A stretch of 64,000 nt of DNA from Sphingobacterium sp. CZ-UAM (GTDB taxonomy: Bacteria; Bacteroidota; Bacteroidia; Sphingobacteriales; Sphingobacteriaceae), in assembly GCF_002000245.1 (NCBI RefSeq), contig NZ_MTCM01000007.1, positions 186,001 through 250,000 on the forward strand, written 5' to 3'. A program made the position numbers and the translations under genes. This document shows, in pieces, positions 52,431 through 59,868 of this stretch. Position 1 is the stretch's first letter. Each line of letters starts with the position of its first letter. A model generated the notes under the pieces. It did no database searches and was not told where the DNA came from. It saw only the letters and a list, made by a program, of their open reading frames with translations.

Positions 52431-53493
52431 TTAATCGTTTATAAATTGCACGTTTATGTGTAGCTGATAATAGTCCCCACCATTATCTTCAAGCATTGAA
52501 AAATTATCTCCATAGACATACTGCATCCTCCTACGCAAATTGCGCATCCCGATCCCATGGCTCACACCTGCCGCATTGCCTTCCCGTTTTCTATTGCTCA
52601 CCACTATGGTATATCCCTTATTCATCACCTCGATTATGATACGCGCTGGCTCAGCAGGATCCGCTATCTCCGCATGTTTAAATACGTTTCCGACAAGGGT
52701 CTGCAAGGTAGTGGGCGGAATGGTAAACCGCATCAGATTACCAGTCAGCTCGACGTCAATGTAAAAAAGGAATTTTCTCGACAGCGCGCTGAATGGCCAG
52801 ATACCGTTGCAATGCATTCACCTCGTCCAGGAGTAGGATGCTTTTTACCCCTTCCACCTGATGCGCATCCATATAAAACTTCATCAGCTTGTACGTTTCA
52901 TTGACCTGCTGTGCCAGTTCACTGTCCACATATTGCAATTTGTCCCGCCAATTGATAAAGATATTGCCCATCATATGCGGGGTCACCTGTGCCGAGAGGG
53001 TTGCATATTCATAAGATTCCATTTTGACCTCAGCTTCCAGCTGTTTATGGACAGCCTCCAGCTTCGCGTCCAGTTCAGCGAGTTTGCCCTTATAATGATA
53101 ATAAAGTAAAGCCAGGATGGTAAAATTGCCATGGATCACCAATAGCGACTGGATATACTGCCCCCAATGAAACTTATAGTTTTGAACCACATAAGCTCCA
53201 TTGATGATTTTGATAGCAAACTGGCCGTATAGCACATAGTAGATCAGCATTCCCGACAGGATATAAAATCCCATGAGCAATATTACCGTTAATGCGATAC
53301 GTCTTTTTTTATAAAAACAATGGAGAATTCCATAAACGCAGTAGAAGACAATAGCAAAATACGGAACAGTGAGCATAGATGCCTTTACAGACATTTTGTC
53401 ATTTCCCAAATAATTGACACAGTAGAAATAAAACGCATAAAATAGCCAAAAGAAAATGTGGCTACGCCATTTAGAATATATAGATTTAAGCAT
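52431..53493 (-). pseudogene. LytS/YehU-type sensor histidine kinase, frameshifted
   Basis: The N-terminal part (from the ATG at 53493, MLKSIYSKWRSH) has four membrane spans, a coiled-coil linker and the phospho-His box LSAQVTPHMMGNIFINW. It stops at 52756 just after RYLAIQRAVEKIPF. The ATPase part continues in the next frame: FYIDVELTGNLMRFTIPP, the N box LVGNVFKHA, and a G box GIGMRNLRRRM, to 52431. Deleting one A from the A6 run at 52763-52768 restores one continuous kinase of about 353 residues. It may be a true mutation, a phase-variable switch or a sequencing error. The cognate LytTR gene downstream is intact. Confidence 0.88.
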
Positions 53494-53543
53494 AAAATTA
53501 ATTAATTTAACAATTGGTATCCTAAAGATAATTAGACACGTAT

Positions 53544-54491
53544 TTATACGCAAATAAGCTGGTTTAATCTATCGAAAACTTTACACGAAACTGAATAGCT
53601 CAAATAGGCATATTTATCCAGCAGAAGATGACGTCCATTATGCTTAAATGGGATTAGACGAGATTTGCCAGTCCACTTATCCTTTTCGGAGTCTGGTTTC
53701 ATGGTCCGATGCAGGTATAGCCAGGGTTCCCAGGCCTGCGGATCCTGTAATACGACATCCTCAAAGTCCAGATAAATCTGTCTGAGGTAGTACCCGGCAA
53801 AGTCCCGGCTGTACATATACCAGTTCGTATCACAAAAATCCAGGCAGCGGATCGCCACCGCTCCATTGTCAACACTAGGATCGGCGATCAGCACGCTTAT
53901 TTTTGCGTTGAGCAGTGAAGCCATCTTGATAATCCCCTGCTGTACCGAGATGGTTCCATTCAGAAAAGGGATCTTAAGCAATTTACGCTGTTCGTCTACT
54001 ACGGCAGATACACCACCATCCAGATAGCAGAGCACATGAAATCCCAGCCCCATCTGACGACGGATCTTGAAAAACAAATGTGGATCCTCGGCTTCCAGAA
54101 ATAGGAGCTTACTACCCCAATCCTCGCCCACGATCTCCAAATAATATTGCTCTTGCTGGGCAATCACTTCTCTAGAGACCGGAATACAAAGCTTATAACC
54201 TCGCTCGATCAGAAAAGCAGGTATGGCCCGATACTGTCCGAAGTGAAAGGTCAGGATAAAACCGGGTTCAGCGATGGGCAAGAGTCCCATCCTATTACCT
54301 TGAAATCGAAAGTTATCCCCGATAGCATTCGCCTGCTTAACAGCATAATTGCAGACTTGTAGGTAAAGCTGCTCCTGAGTATTGAAGCTCTTGATCCCCA
54401 AGAGGTGCTGCACAGTGGCAGCAAAAAATACAAATTCCATCCAATCCTTTTCAGCATAGGTCTGCATGGCATCTTTGTAAGTCAATTCCAT
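53544..54491 (-). CDS. Lysophospholipid acyltransferase-like protein (LpxL/HtrB-like fold)
   Basis: This is a 315-residue protein without signal peptide or clear membrane span. Segments recall the LPLAT superfamily of LpxL/HtrB: FILTFHFGQYRAIPAFLIERGY, where active enzymes have H-x4-D/E (here His is present but the acidic residue is missing, HFGQYR); CYLDGGVSAV; KIPFLNGTISVQQGIIKMA (the 'pFfG...tGi..lA' region); and WEPWLYLHRTMKP. The first 75 residues are helical and unassigned. It opens the operon ending with the kinase, regulator and HTH genes. The reaction, if any, is unknown. Confidence 0.6.
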   Translation of the reverse strand: MELTYKDAMQTYAEKDWMEFVFFAATVQHLLGIKSFNTQEQLYLQVCNYAVKQANAIGDNFRFQGNRMGLLPIAEPGFILTFHFGQYRAIPAFLIERGYKLCIPVSREVIAQQEQYYLEIVGEDWGSKLLFLEAEDPHLFFKIRRQMGLGFHVLCYLDGGVSAVVDEQRKLLKIPFLNGTISVQQGIIKMASLLNAKISVLIADPSVDNGAVAIRCLDFCDTNWYMYSRDFAGYYLRQIYLDFEDVVLQDPQAWEPWLYLHRTMKPDSEKDKWTGKSRLIPFKHNGRHLLLDKYAYLSYSVSCKVFDRLNQLICV

Positions 54492-54517
54492 AAAAAATAT
54501 ATTAGGGTTAATCTATG

Positions 54518-54555
54518 GAAAGTATTGCACCATATGGCTATGGCACAATACTTTC
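54518..54555 (-). promoter_or_regulatory. Hairpin in the leader of the acyltransferase/kinase operon
   Basis: A 10-bp stem (GAAAGTATTG / CAATACTTTC) encloses a 5-bp inner stem (CCATA/TATGG) with a 4-nt loop, 27 bp before the acyltransferase start and 12 bp after a small reading frame. There is no U-run. It is a candidate attenuator, RNA-stability or protein-binding element. Confidence 0.5.
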
Positions 54556-54567
54556 GTTGTTAATGGG

Positions 54568-54696
54568 TTATAGTGGAACTGCGATGTTGCATTTCCGTCC
54601 TTCCTCCACATCATCGCTGCCCAGCATGAGCTCATTGTAGCTCAGTGGTAGTAGATTGTAGAGACCATACTGTGCTAATATTACTGTTATTTCCAC
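54568..54696 (-). CDS. Possible short peptide gene
   Basis: This is a 42-codon frame from a GTG at 54696 to a TAA at 54568. It reads VEITVILAQYGLYNLLPL, then LSYNELMLGSDDVEEGRKC and NIAVPL. The hydrophobic first half, an 'L-S-x-x-E-L-x-x-G-S' word and a single Cys near the C-terminus recall Bacteroidota peptide precursors, but no modification enzyme is recognised nearby and the start is weak. Chance cannot be excluded. The rest of 54697-55008 is A/T rich, with several other short open frames, and holds the promoter of the Crp-like gene. Confidence 0.25.
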   Translation of the reverse strand: MEITVILAQYGLYNLLPLSYNELMLGSDDVEEGRKCNIAVPL

Positions 54697-55008
54697 GGTA
54701 CTCTCGTTCTAAAAAAATAAACCTTAGGCTGTTCTCGCAACAGCATTACGGCTTCAGGCACTGAAGACTGCGGATCGATCGAGAGTAAAAATTCAATTAA
54801 TATCTGAAGGGCCAAAGGACAGTACCTTCATCTAAGGGTTGCTTTCCATAGGTTGGTTTTTGCTTTGGATTTAGATACGAAAATTGGGTTTTGCAGGAAG
54901 CAAAGCACATTTTAGGGGTAGTTTCGTTATTGGTTTTTAAAGATTGTAACTTCGTCAACAAACCTATTTCATTGATAAAAAACAAGATAAACCTCACAAA
55001 GCATTATT

Positions 55009-55632
55009 ATGTCAAATAAGCATAGCCCCAAGGCAGGACTAAAACTGTTATTTGATTTCTGGGGAAAATACCATACACTGGATCAGTTCCATTTTCAATG
55101 GGCGACGGATAATCTCAAGGCAATGACTGTCAAACGGGGCGACATCCTCAATAGCTCCGCACGCACTGGCGAGATGAGCTATTTTGTGGCTACGGGCTTA
55201 TTGGCACGCATCGAAGAAGATCCAGATACGGGCAAACGGAAAATCCTGAGCCTTGCCATTCCCACGATGGCACTCATGACCACCCATCATCTCTATAGCC
55301 ATAGCCTACATCCGGGCCAGATCGTCGCGCTACGCTCAGGGGTTGTTATTGCTATTCCCCATGCCGTACTACGTCAATTTCAACAGCATGAAAAATCCAT
55401 CGATACATTGATTGATGTATTGAGCAATAAAAAGAAGAGACAGCTTGCGCTCCTGCGACAGGCAACACTAGGTTACTCCCCTATTGAGCGTTATATCAAC
55501 TTTTCAAAACTGCTTCCTGAGATCAAAGCGGTCACGACCCAGATCGAACAGGCTAATCTGCTCGGCATCTCACGCCATGCGGTCCAAGAAGCGCAATATT
55601 TTCTTATAACAGGGAAATTTCACTCAAAATAG
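55009..55632 (+). CDS. Crp/Fnr-like regulator, divergent form
   Basis: This 207-residue protein has a beta-roll N-terminal half (LKAMTVKRGDILNSSARTGEMSYFVATGLLARI, core word GLLARI) and a helical C-terminal third (ATLGYSPIERYINFSKLLPEI, then IEQANLLGISRHAVQEAQYFL) that matches the dimer helix and helix-turn-helix of Crp-family proteins. Ligand-site residues of cAMP receptors are absent. It is divergent from the acyltransferase/kinase operon and 110 bp before the secreted-protein gene, so it may control either. Confidence 0.7.
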   Translation: MSNKHSPKAGLKLLFDFWGKYHTLDQFHFQWATDNLKAMTVKRGDILNSSARTGEMSYFVATGLLARIEEDPDTGKRKILSLAIPTMALMTTHHLYSHSLHPGQIVALRSGVVIAIPHAVLRQFQQHEKSIDTLIDVLSNKKKRQLALLRQATLGYSPIERYINFSKLLPEIKAVTTQIEQANLLGISRHAVQEAQYFLITGKFHSK

Positions 55633-55741
55633 CACCCATCGTGCAGGCAAAAAGCGGCCTTAGTCTATAACCAACTTTGTACTAGCGCCAGCGAAGAGTG
55701 CTGGTGTTGATAAACATTTTATAAACTAAATTTTAAAGCCT

Positions 55742-56134
55742 ATGGCAACAAAAAGAAACAGCTGGCTACGCGCCGGCACATTAGCAGTATTAGGATTGGG
55801 ACTCGCTTATGGTGCCCAAAGTTTCACCGAAAAGGAACAGGCTACATCCGTAAAGAAAGCGATTGATTTAGAATGGAAATTTGAAGGTTCTTCCAACCAC
55901 CCTTCGCAAAGTTTGGATGCCGACAACTATTCTCCAGCTGGCTCAGCCACTTGTGGAGGCACACCGCAGACGATCTGTAAGATCTCTGCACCCGAAGATG
56001 CTTCCAATCCTGGTCATCCGGACATGAATGCCACAGTATCACCCGGCGTAACTGTTGCCGATCAGATTTCAAGCGCGTTGTCCTCTCCGACACCTACTAC
56101 AAATCAGACTGTCACAGATCTTCGTTCATTTTAG
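55742..56134 (+). CDS. Small secreted DUF6520-like protein
   Basis: This is a 130-residue exported protein. The signal region is GTLAVLGLGLAYGAQSFTEK. The mature part starts with a WKFEG-type word and contains a close Cys pair, ATCGGTPQTICKISAPED, followed by a Pro/Ser/Thr-rich tail. This resembles the DUF6520 group of short Bacteroidota exported proteins, often found in several copies near sensory genes; their function is unknown. Two cysteines seven residues apart could form a disulfide. The gene ends in a hairpin whose right arm runs into the insertion sequence. Confidence 0.65.
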   Translation: MATKRNSWLRAGTLAVLGLGLAYGAQSFTEKEQATSVKKAIDLEWKFEGSSNHPSQSLDADNYSPAGSATCGGTPQTICKISAPEDASNPGHPDMNATVSPGVTVADQISSALSSPTPTTNQTVTDLRSF

Positions 56135-56162
56135 GTTTATTGCTGTCGAAAGCTAGAAAAGA

Positions 56163-56186
56163 GGGGCACTTCAACTAGAGTGCCCC
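56163..56186 (+). terminator. Terminator hairpin joined to the IS end
   Basis: GGGGCACT (56163-56170) pairs with AGTGCCCC (56179-56186) across an 8-nt loop, 28 bp after the DUF6520-like stop. The right arm uses the first six bases of the insertion sequence (TGCCCC). No T-run follows; IS sequence replaces it. Confidence 0.65.
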
Positions 56187-56203
56187 CAAAAGTTTAGACA
56201 AAT

Positions 56204-57052
56204 TTAGTTATTAGATTTGTTATTATAATGAGCTCGATATTCCATCGGGCTCATTCCGTTTAAATTGAGTTTTATCCTTTTGTTGTTATAATAATCGATA
56301 TAGTCTCTGATATCTTTTTTAAGTTGATCACTTGATTCATATTTTTTTTGGTAATAGAGCTCTGATTTTAGAATCCCGAAAAAGTTCTCGATTATAGCAT
56401 TGTCCAGGCAATTTCCTTTTCGGGACATGCTCTGTATAATCCCTTTTTGTTTTAGTTTTTTTTGGTATTGTACCATTTGGTACTGCCATCCCTGGTCGGA
56501 ATGTAGAATGAGTCCACAGGAGTCCGTATCAAGTTTTCCTATGGCCTTATCAAGCATGTCCATTATCCCTGGAAAGTTTGGTCGATCACTTAAGTTATAA
56601 CTAATGATCTCCTGATTGAACAGATCGATGATCGGTGAAAGATATAATTTTTTATCCTTTACCCTGAATTCGGTAACATCGGTAGACCATTTTTGAAAGG
56701 GTTTGGCAGCTTTGAAATTTCTCTCAAGGACGTTTTGTGCTATCTTTCCGGGCTCACCTCTATAGGAACGGTATTTTTTCACCCTGACCGAACTTTTCAG
56801 ACCGAGATCCCCCATCAGTCTATAGACAGTCTTGTGGTTTATTTTATACCCATCCTTACGAATACTCAGTGTGATCCGACGATACCCATATCTGCCCTTA
56901 TGAACACTATAGGTACTCTTGATCGCCTCTTTGAGCTGGGTATATTTGTCCTGTCGGCCACCATCCCTGAGATAATAATAAAAGGTACTCCTTGCCATTT
57001 TCATGCAGCTCAGAAGAATCTCTAAGCTAAACCTTGGCCTTAGTTCCATCAT
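56204..57052 (-). CDS. IS3-family transposase OrfB (DDE catalytic part)
   Basis: This 282-residue protein has an HTH_21-like N-terminal part (HKGRYGYRRITLSIRKDGY) and an rve integrase core. The DDE triad is seen as Asp in WSTDVTEFRVKDKK, Asp in LILHSDQGWQYQ, and Glu in NCLDNAIIENFFGILKSE. It ends with the IS3 signature IDYYNNKRIKLNLNGMSPMEY. It starts within the orfA stop (ATGA), and can also be made as an OrfAB fusion through a -1 slip. All key residues are present, so it should be active. Confidence 0.95.
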   Translation of the reverse strand: MMELRPRFSLEILLSCMKMARSTFYYYLRDGGRQDKYTQLKEAIKSTYSVHKGRYGYRRITLSIRKDGYKINHKTVYRLMGDLGLKSSVRVKKYRSYRGEPGKIAQNVLERNFKAAKPFQKWSTDVTEFRVKDKKLYLSPIIDLFNQEIISYNLSDRPNFPGIMDMLDKAIGKLDTDSCGLILHSDQGWQYQMVQYQKKLKQKGIIQSMSRKGNCLDNAIIENFFGILKSELYYQKKYESSDQLKKDIRDYIDYYNNKRIKLNLNGMSPMEYRAHYNNKSNN

Positions 57053-57582
57053 GGCTTGTGCTTGCTGTCTTTTTGAACTAAGGCATGTAACTTTTTTAGC
57101 AGAGCATTTTCCGCTCGTAAGTACTCCAGCTCCTGCTCAAGTTGTTCTTCCTTAGTCAGGGGAACTTTAGAAGCGGGCTTCTTTCTTTTGTTGGGTGATT
57201 TGTCGTTCTTTTCCATCGGTGACCGGCCTTTAACCTGGGGCTTTAACCCCTCAAAACCATGTGCTTCAACCTGCTTCCGCCAATTAACGATAATAGAAGG
57301 ACTCGGAAGATTGAAGCGCAGCATGGCCTCCATCAAAGATAGAGATTCTTCTTGGATTGTTTGGAGAACCGAGATTTTAAAGGACTGCGGATAGACTGCA
57401 TTACCTCCGCGGGGCTTGAGGCCTTCAATGCCAAACGACTCGAATTGCTTGTACCAACGCCGGACCATATCATAGGATAGAGAATGTTCTTTAGCGATGC
57501 TTCTTGCTGAACAATAACCATCAGCGATCCGATCGACAAGACTAAGTTTGAATTCCAAACTATGTTTTTTGTTTTTTCTCAT
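57049..57582 (-). CDS. IS3-family transposase OrfA (DNA-binding part)
   Basis: This 177-residue protein has two helix-turn-helix units in the IS150 style: LVDRIADGYCSARSIAKEHSL with VRRWYKQFESFGIEGL, and a second copy with LPSPSIIVNWRKQVEAHGFEGL. A C-terminal leucine-zipper-like coiled coil (EEQLEQELEYLRAENALLKKL) serves dimerisation. It binds the terminal repeats. The end overlaps orfB by 4 bp. Confidence 0.95.
   Translation of the reverse strand: MRKNKKHSLEFKLSLVDRIADGYCSARSIAKEHSLSYDMVRRWYKQFESFGIEGLKPRGGNAVYPQSFKISVLQTIQEESLSLMEAMLRFNLPSPSIIVNWRKQVEAHGFEGLKPQVKGRSPMEKNDKSPNKRKKPASKVPLTKEEQLEQELEYLRAENALLKKLHALVQKDSKHKP
57091..57097 (-). other. Programmed -1 frameshift site (A6G)
   Basis: On the minus strand the heptamer A-AAA-AAG is correctly phased with the orfA codons (CTA AAA AAG), and the -1 frame stays open from there to the orfB start. 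This is the usual way IS3 elements make the OrfAB transposase. Confidence 0.8.
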
Positions 57583-57586
57583 AAAA

Positions 57587-57621
57587 ATGCCCCCAGAAAG
57601 TGTCTAACTTTTTGGGGGCAT
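57587..57621 (-). repeat. Hairpin at the right IS end
   Basis: ATGCCCCCAGAAAG and CTTTTTGGGGGCAT pair (13 of 14) around a 7-nt loop, just upstream of orfA. The right terminal repeat provides one arm. Such structures in IS elements can stop or mask transcripts that enter from outside. Confidence 0.65.
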
Positions 57622-57876
57622 TGCATCTCATCAGACCCTTTCTCTAAGCGTTTATTTGTACAGTAATTTTTTATGTTTCCTATCGTTTCCTCTTTTTTGT
57701 TTCCTCATCCAATGTTTTTAAAGACAATTGGATTTTCACTGTACGACGCCAATTTTTATGTCGGCCCTTTCTTTCGAAAGGAAGCTAGTAGCCGTTTTGT
57801 ATAGTAAGAACAATAGTCGATTTGAAATAGTTTTATCATTTCTGTTTTTTTTTATAAATTGAATTGACTTATTAAA

Positions 57877-58167
57877 ATGGACAAAAACTTATATCATCCC
57901 AAGCTTTTAGCACACTACATCCCCAAATGGGGTCAAGAATATAAAGCGCTGACTTGAAGAGAAAGTCTATATCCGGAGCTAGCTGATCACTTTTGGAGCT
58001 TGGTTCCGGGTGACCAAACGAATATATGTGCTGATGCCTCTATGGGTATTTCCTGTTTTGAAGCTGAATTTGCCCTCGAATAGCGTATGTTTTCCAGCGA
58101 GCAAGATGAGATGCCGGTTGAATCGTTAATAGTCATCGTGCAAAATCATTATAACAGGGGTAATTAA
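57877..58167 (+). pseudogene. Possible small gene with two in-frame stops
   Basis: An ATG at 57877 opens MDKNLYHPKLLAHYIPKWG. The frame runs to 58167 through a TGA at 57955 and a TAG at 58081, with protein-like pieces between (SLYPELADHFWSLVPGD, ASMGISCFEAEFALE, MFSSEQDEMPVESLIVIVQ). It begins 257 bp right of the insertion sequence and ends 18 bp before the next gene. I read it as a decayed gene, but no family is recognised. 57621-57876 shows nothing else. Confidence 0.35.
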
Positions 58168-58185
58168 GTAAATTACTAGAAATTT

Positions 58186-58803
58186 ATGGTAAATAGAAAC
58201 GTGATTAATAAGCTTTCAGACAACGAGCTCGAAAAGTATATAAAACCATACAGTAGATCAGTAGCGGATGCTGTTCAATATGCTTACGAGATTCTTAAAG
58301 ATAGGGGGCGAGATTTTACCCCTGCTGAATCAGAGCAGATCGAAGCGTTAATCAATAAGAAACGAGAAGCAGAGTTTGCAGAGGAGAATTCTTGGGATGA
58401 GGGAGCTACAACTGATGAAAACGCAATCGAACTCTATAAAAATAGCGCGATATTATTTTTTTGCCTGTTTTTTGGCGTTATTTTCGGCGCTGTGCTCCAA
58501 GCTTTAAATTTTGTAAAAATAAAAGATCTCAAAGGGGCGGTATTCTCTTTGTTATTTGCTGTAGGCTTCGCGCTGTTACAGATTTTTATTATTGATTATA
58601 CAAGTGGAAATTATATGGATATCACGGATGGTAGTTTTTATATTAGGATATTTCTTTCAGGTATAGGAGCAGTTGGCTTGTCTCTTATTCGCGCGCTTAT
58701 GTTTCCGAAGGATCTTAAATATAGAAGCAGGTCAACTGTGGTGCCGGTCGTGATATCATTTTTAATATTGGCTGCTATTTTTATAATATACATCAAAGGC
58801 TGA
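58186..58803 (+). CDS. Hypothetical four-helix membrane protein
   Basis: This is a 205-residue protein of a family I cannot name. The soluble N-terminal region (1-85) has the words LSDNELEKYIKPYSRSVADAVQYAYEILKDRGRDFT, cited for its core YAYEILKDRGRDFT, then an acidic linker. Four hydrophobic segments follow (FFCLFFGVIFGAVLQAL, AVFSLLFAVGFALLQIFII, IRIFLSGIGAVGLSLI, VVPVVISFLILAAIFIIY). The N-terminal helical pattern recurs in Bacteroidota membrane proteins of unknown function. The frame after the stop may once have continued (see 58878-58991). Confidence 0.7.
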   Translation: MVNRNVINKLSDNELEKYIKPYSRSVADAVQYAYEILKDRGRDFTPAESEQIEALINKKREAEFAEENSWDEGATTDENAIELYKNSAILFFCLFFGVIFGAVLQALNFVKIKDLKGAVFSLLFAVGFALLQIFIIDYTSGNYMDITDGSFYIRIFLSGIGAVGLSLIRALMFPKDLKYRSRSTVVPVVISFLILAAIFIIYIKG

Positions 58804-58877
58804 TCCTGTTAAAAGCAATCATGTAAATGAAACCAATAGCTATACTTCTTATACCCATAGAAAGACGGAATTCGTAG

Positions 58878-58991
58878 ATCTACTCATTCCTAGGTTTTTT
58901 CAGCTACAGCAATTATGTCTTGCGTATAGAAGGCAATAATATTACGATAGCAGACTACATCGACAATAAAACTAGAATGCATAAAAATTAA
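58878..58991 (+). pseudogene. Possible gene remnant with homopolymer frameshift
   Basis: A 37-codon open tail ends at a TAA at 58989-58991 (SYSNYVLRIEGNNITIADYID). The frame just upstream (58787-58900) is open and reads HRKTEFVDLLIPRFF. Dropping one T from the T6 run at 58895-58900 joins them. There is no ATG. It may be the broken 3' part of the preceding membrane-protein gene or a separate remnant; chance is possible. Confidence 0.3.
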
Positions 58992-59070
58992 CCTAGATTG
59001 ATTTCGTTAAACTTATTTATCAACTGACATTAATGGCTCAGGGCTAGGTAGGACAAAATTGTCAATTAAG

Positions 59071-59478
59071 ATGGAAATAAAACATATTTATTTAGCAAGC
59101 GAAATCACGGTCAAACAATTTGGTACGGATTTCCAGTTAAAATTTAGTGTCGACTTAAACACTTGTACAGCTCTTTGTATGGGATTTTTTCTTTTAAAAG
59201 AGGGCTTATCAAACAGCTTAAGTGTTCAATTTGGTAACTATTTGCTAATCTTAAAACTAGCACAAGGTAAATATTCCTCATTTGACAGCTTAAACTCTAT
59301 CCAAAAGGTGTTTAAAGGTAAAATTGCTATAAATGAATTGGAGTATCTGCTATATTATCTTTTAAAGATATATCGTGATGGCTTTGCAGAAATAGAGCAC
59401 ATAGACATAAGTTTTGCCTCAGATAATGCGGAAGTGGTGTTGACCGTTAGTTGTGAAGATTATTCCGCAGTTTTGTAA
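59071..59478 (+). CDS. Hypothetical protein
   Basis: This 135-residue protein is started at the ATG at 59071 (MEIKHIYLASEITVKQ); a TTG at 59059 is also in frame. It is soluble, with alternating strands and helices: FQLKFSVDLNTCTALCMG, then FGNYLLILKLAQGKYS, a helix INELEYLLYYLLKIYRDG and a closing strand EVVLTVSCEDY. I do not recognise a family. Low G/C and A/T-rich codons compared with the PUL genes suggest a gene of accessory origin. It is followed by another small frame and a short membrane peptide gene. Confidence 0.6.
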   Translation: MEIKHIYLASEITVKQFGTDFQLKFSVDLNTCTALCMGFFLLKEGLSNSLSVQFGNYLLILKLAQGKYSSFDSLNSIQKVFKGKIAINELEYLLYYLLKIYRDGFAEIEHIDISFASDNAEVVLTVSCEDYSAVL

Positions 59479-59513
59479 GTTATATTATCAACTTTAATTG
59501 GACTTTCATACTA

Positions 59514-59723
59514 TTGGCTGAAAACAAATTTTCCGACCTCTTGATTTTGTTTAACTGTATGTTATATGTTTTGGAGGATGGGTTAGGAGAAGAATATTTG
59601 ATAGAATCAACAAAAGCAAACGATAACCTTTCTACAGCAGACTTTGTTTTAGCGCACAATATTGCCGTAACGGTTGAGGGCGAGTCAGCAGGCTTTGTGG
59701 TTGCGGTCTTGAAAATATTATAA
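59514..59723 (+). CDS. Uncertain small reading frame
   Basis: A 69-codon frame starts from a TTG at 59514; the first ATG (59559) gives 54 residues. It reads MLYVLEDGLGEEYLIEST, then ADFVLAHNIAVTVEGESAG and a hydrophobic end (FVVAVLKIL). The frame is open upstream without a start, so it may be the tail of a decayed gene. No family is recognised. Confidence 0.3.
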   Translation: MAENKFSDLLILFNCMLYVLEDGLGEEYLIESTKANDNLSTADFVLAHNIAVTVEGESAGFVVAVLKIL

Positions 59724-59868
59724 TACAAAATTAATTAGATGGTTTACCTATAGCTTTTTAGTAAATTAAAATTAATTCGTTATATTGTTGGGTAATTATA
59801 GACACTGACGGATTGGGCATCCGTTGGATTTGAAAAGTTTTGATGTAAACATAAACCAAATTTAAATT

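Larger units (their letters stand above)
56181..57620 (-). mobile_element. IS3-family insertion sequence (IS150-like), complete
   Basis: The element is 1440 bp. Its ends are imperfect inverted repeats: left TGCCCCCAAAAGTTTAGACA (56181-56200), right the complement of TGCCCCCAAAAAGTTAGACA (57601-57620), 18 of 20 identical, with the TG...CA tips of IS3 elements. It holds orfA and orfB, overlapping by ATGA, with an A6G slippery site. I see no target duplication: the left flank ends in AGAG and the right begins with TTGC. An adjacent deletion or recombination between copies may explain that. Transposase genes read toward the secreted-protein gene. Confidence 0.92.

Noticed and set aside
54637..54651. 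GTAGCTCAGTGGTAG, which looks like a tRNA D-arm
   Set aside because: No matching anticodon arm, T-arm (GTTCGAATC-like) or acceptor pairing follows within 60 nt; also read as part of a possible short frame on the other strand.
54797..54997. 66-codon minus-strand frame
   Set aside because: All three frames of this A/T-rich stretch give similar short open runs, so none is special.
57877..58167. Alternative genetic code (TGA/TAG read as sense)
   Set aside because: All intact genes in the window use TGA, TAG and TAA as normal stops.
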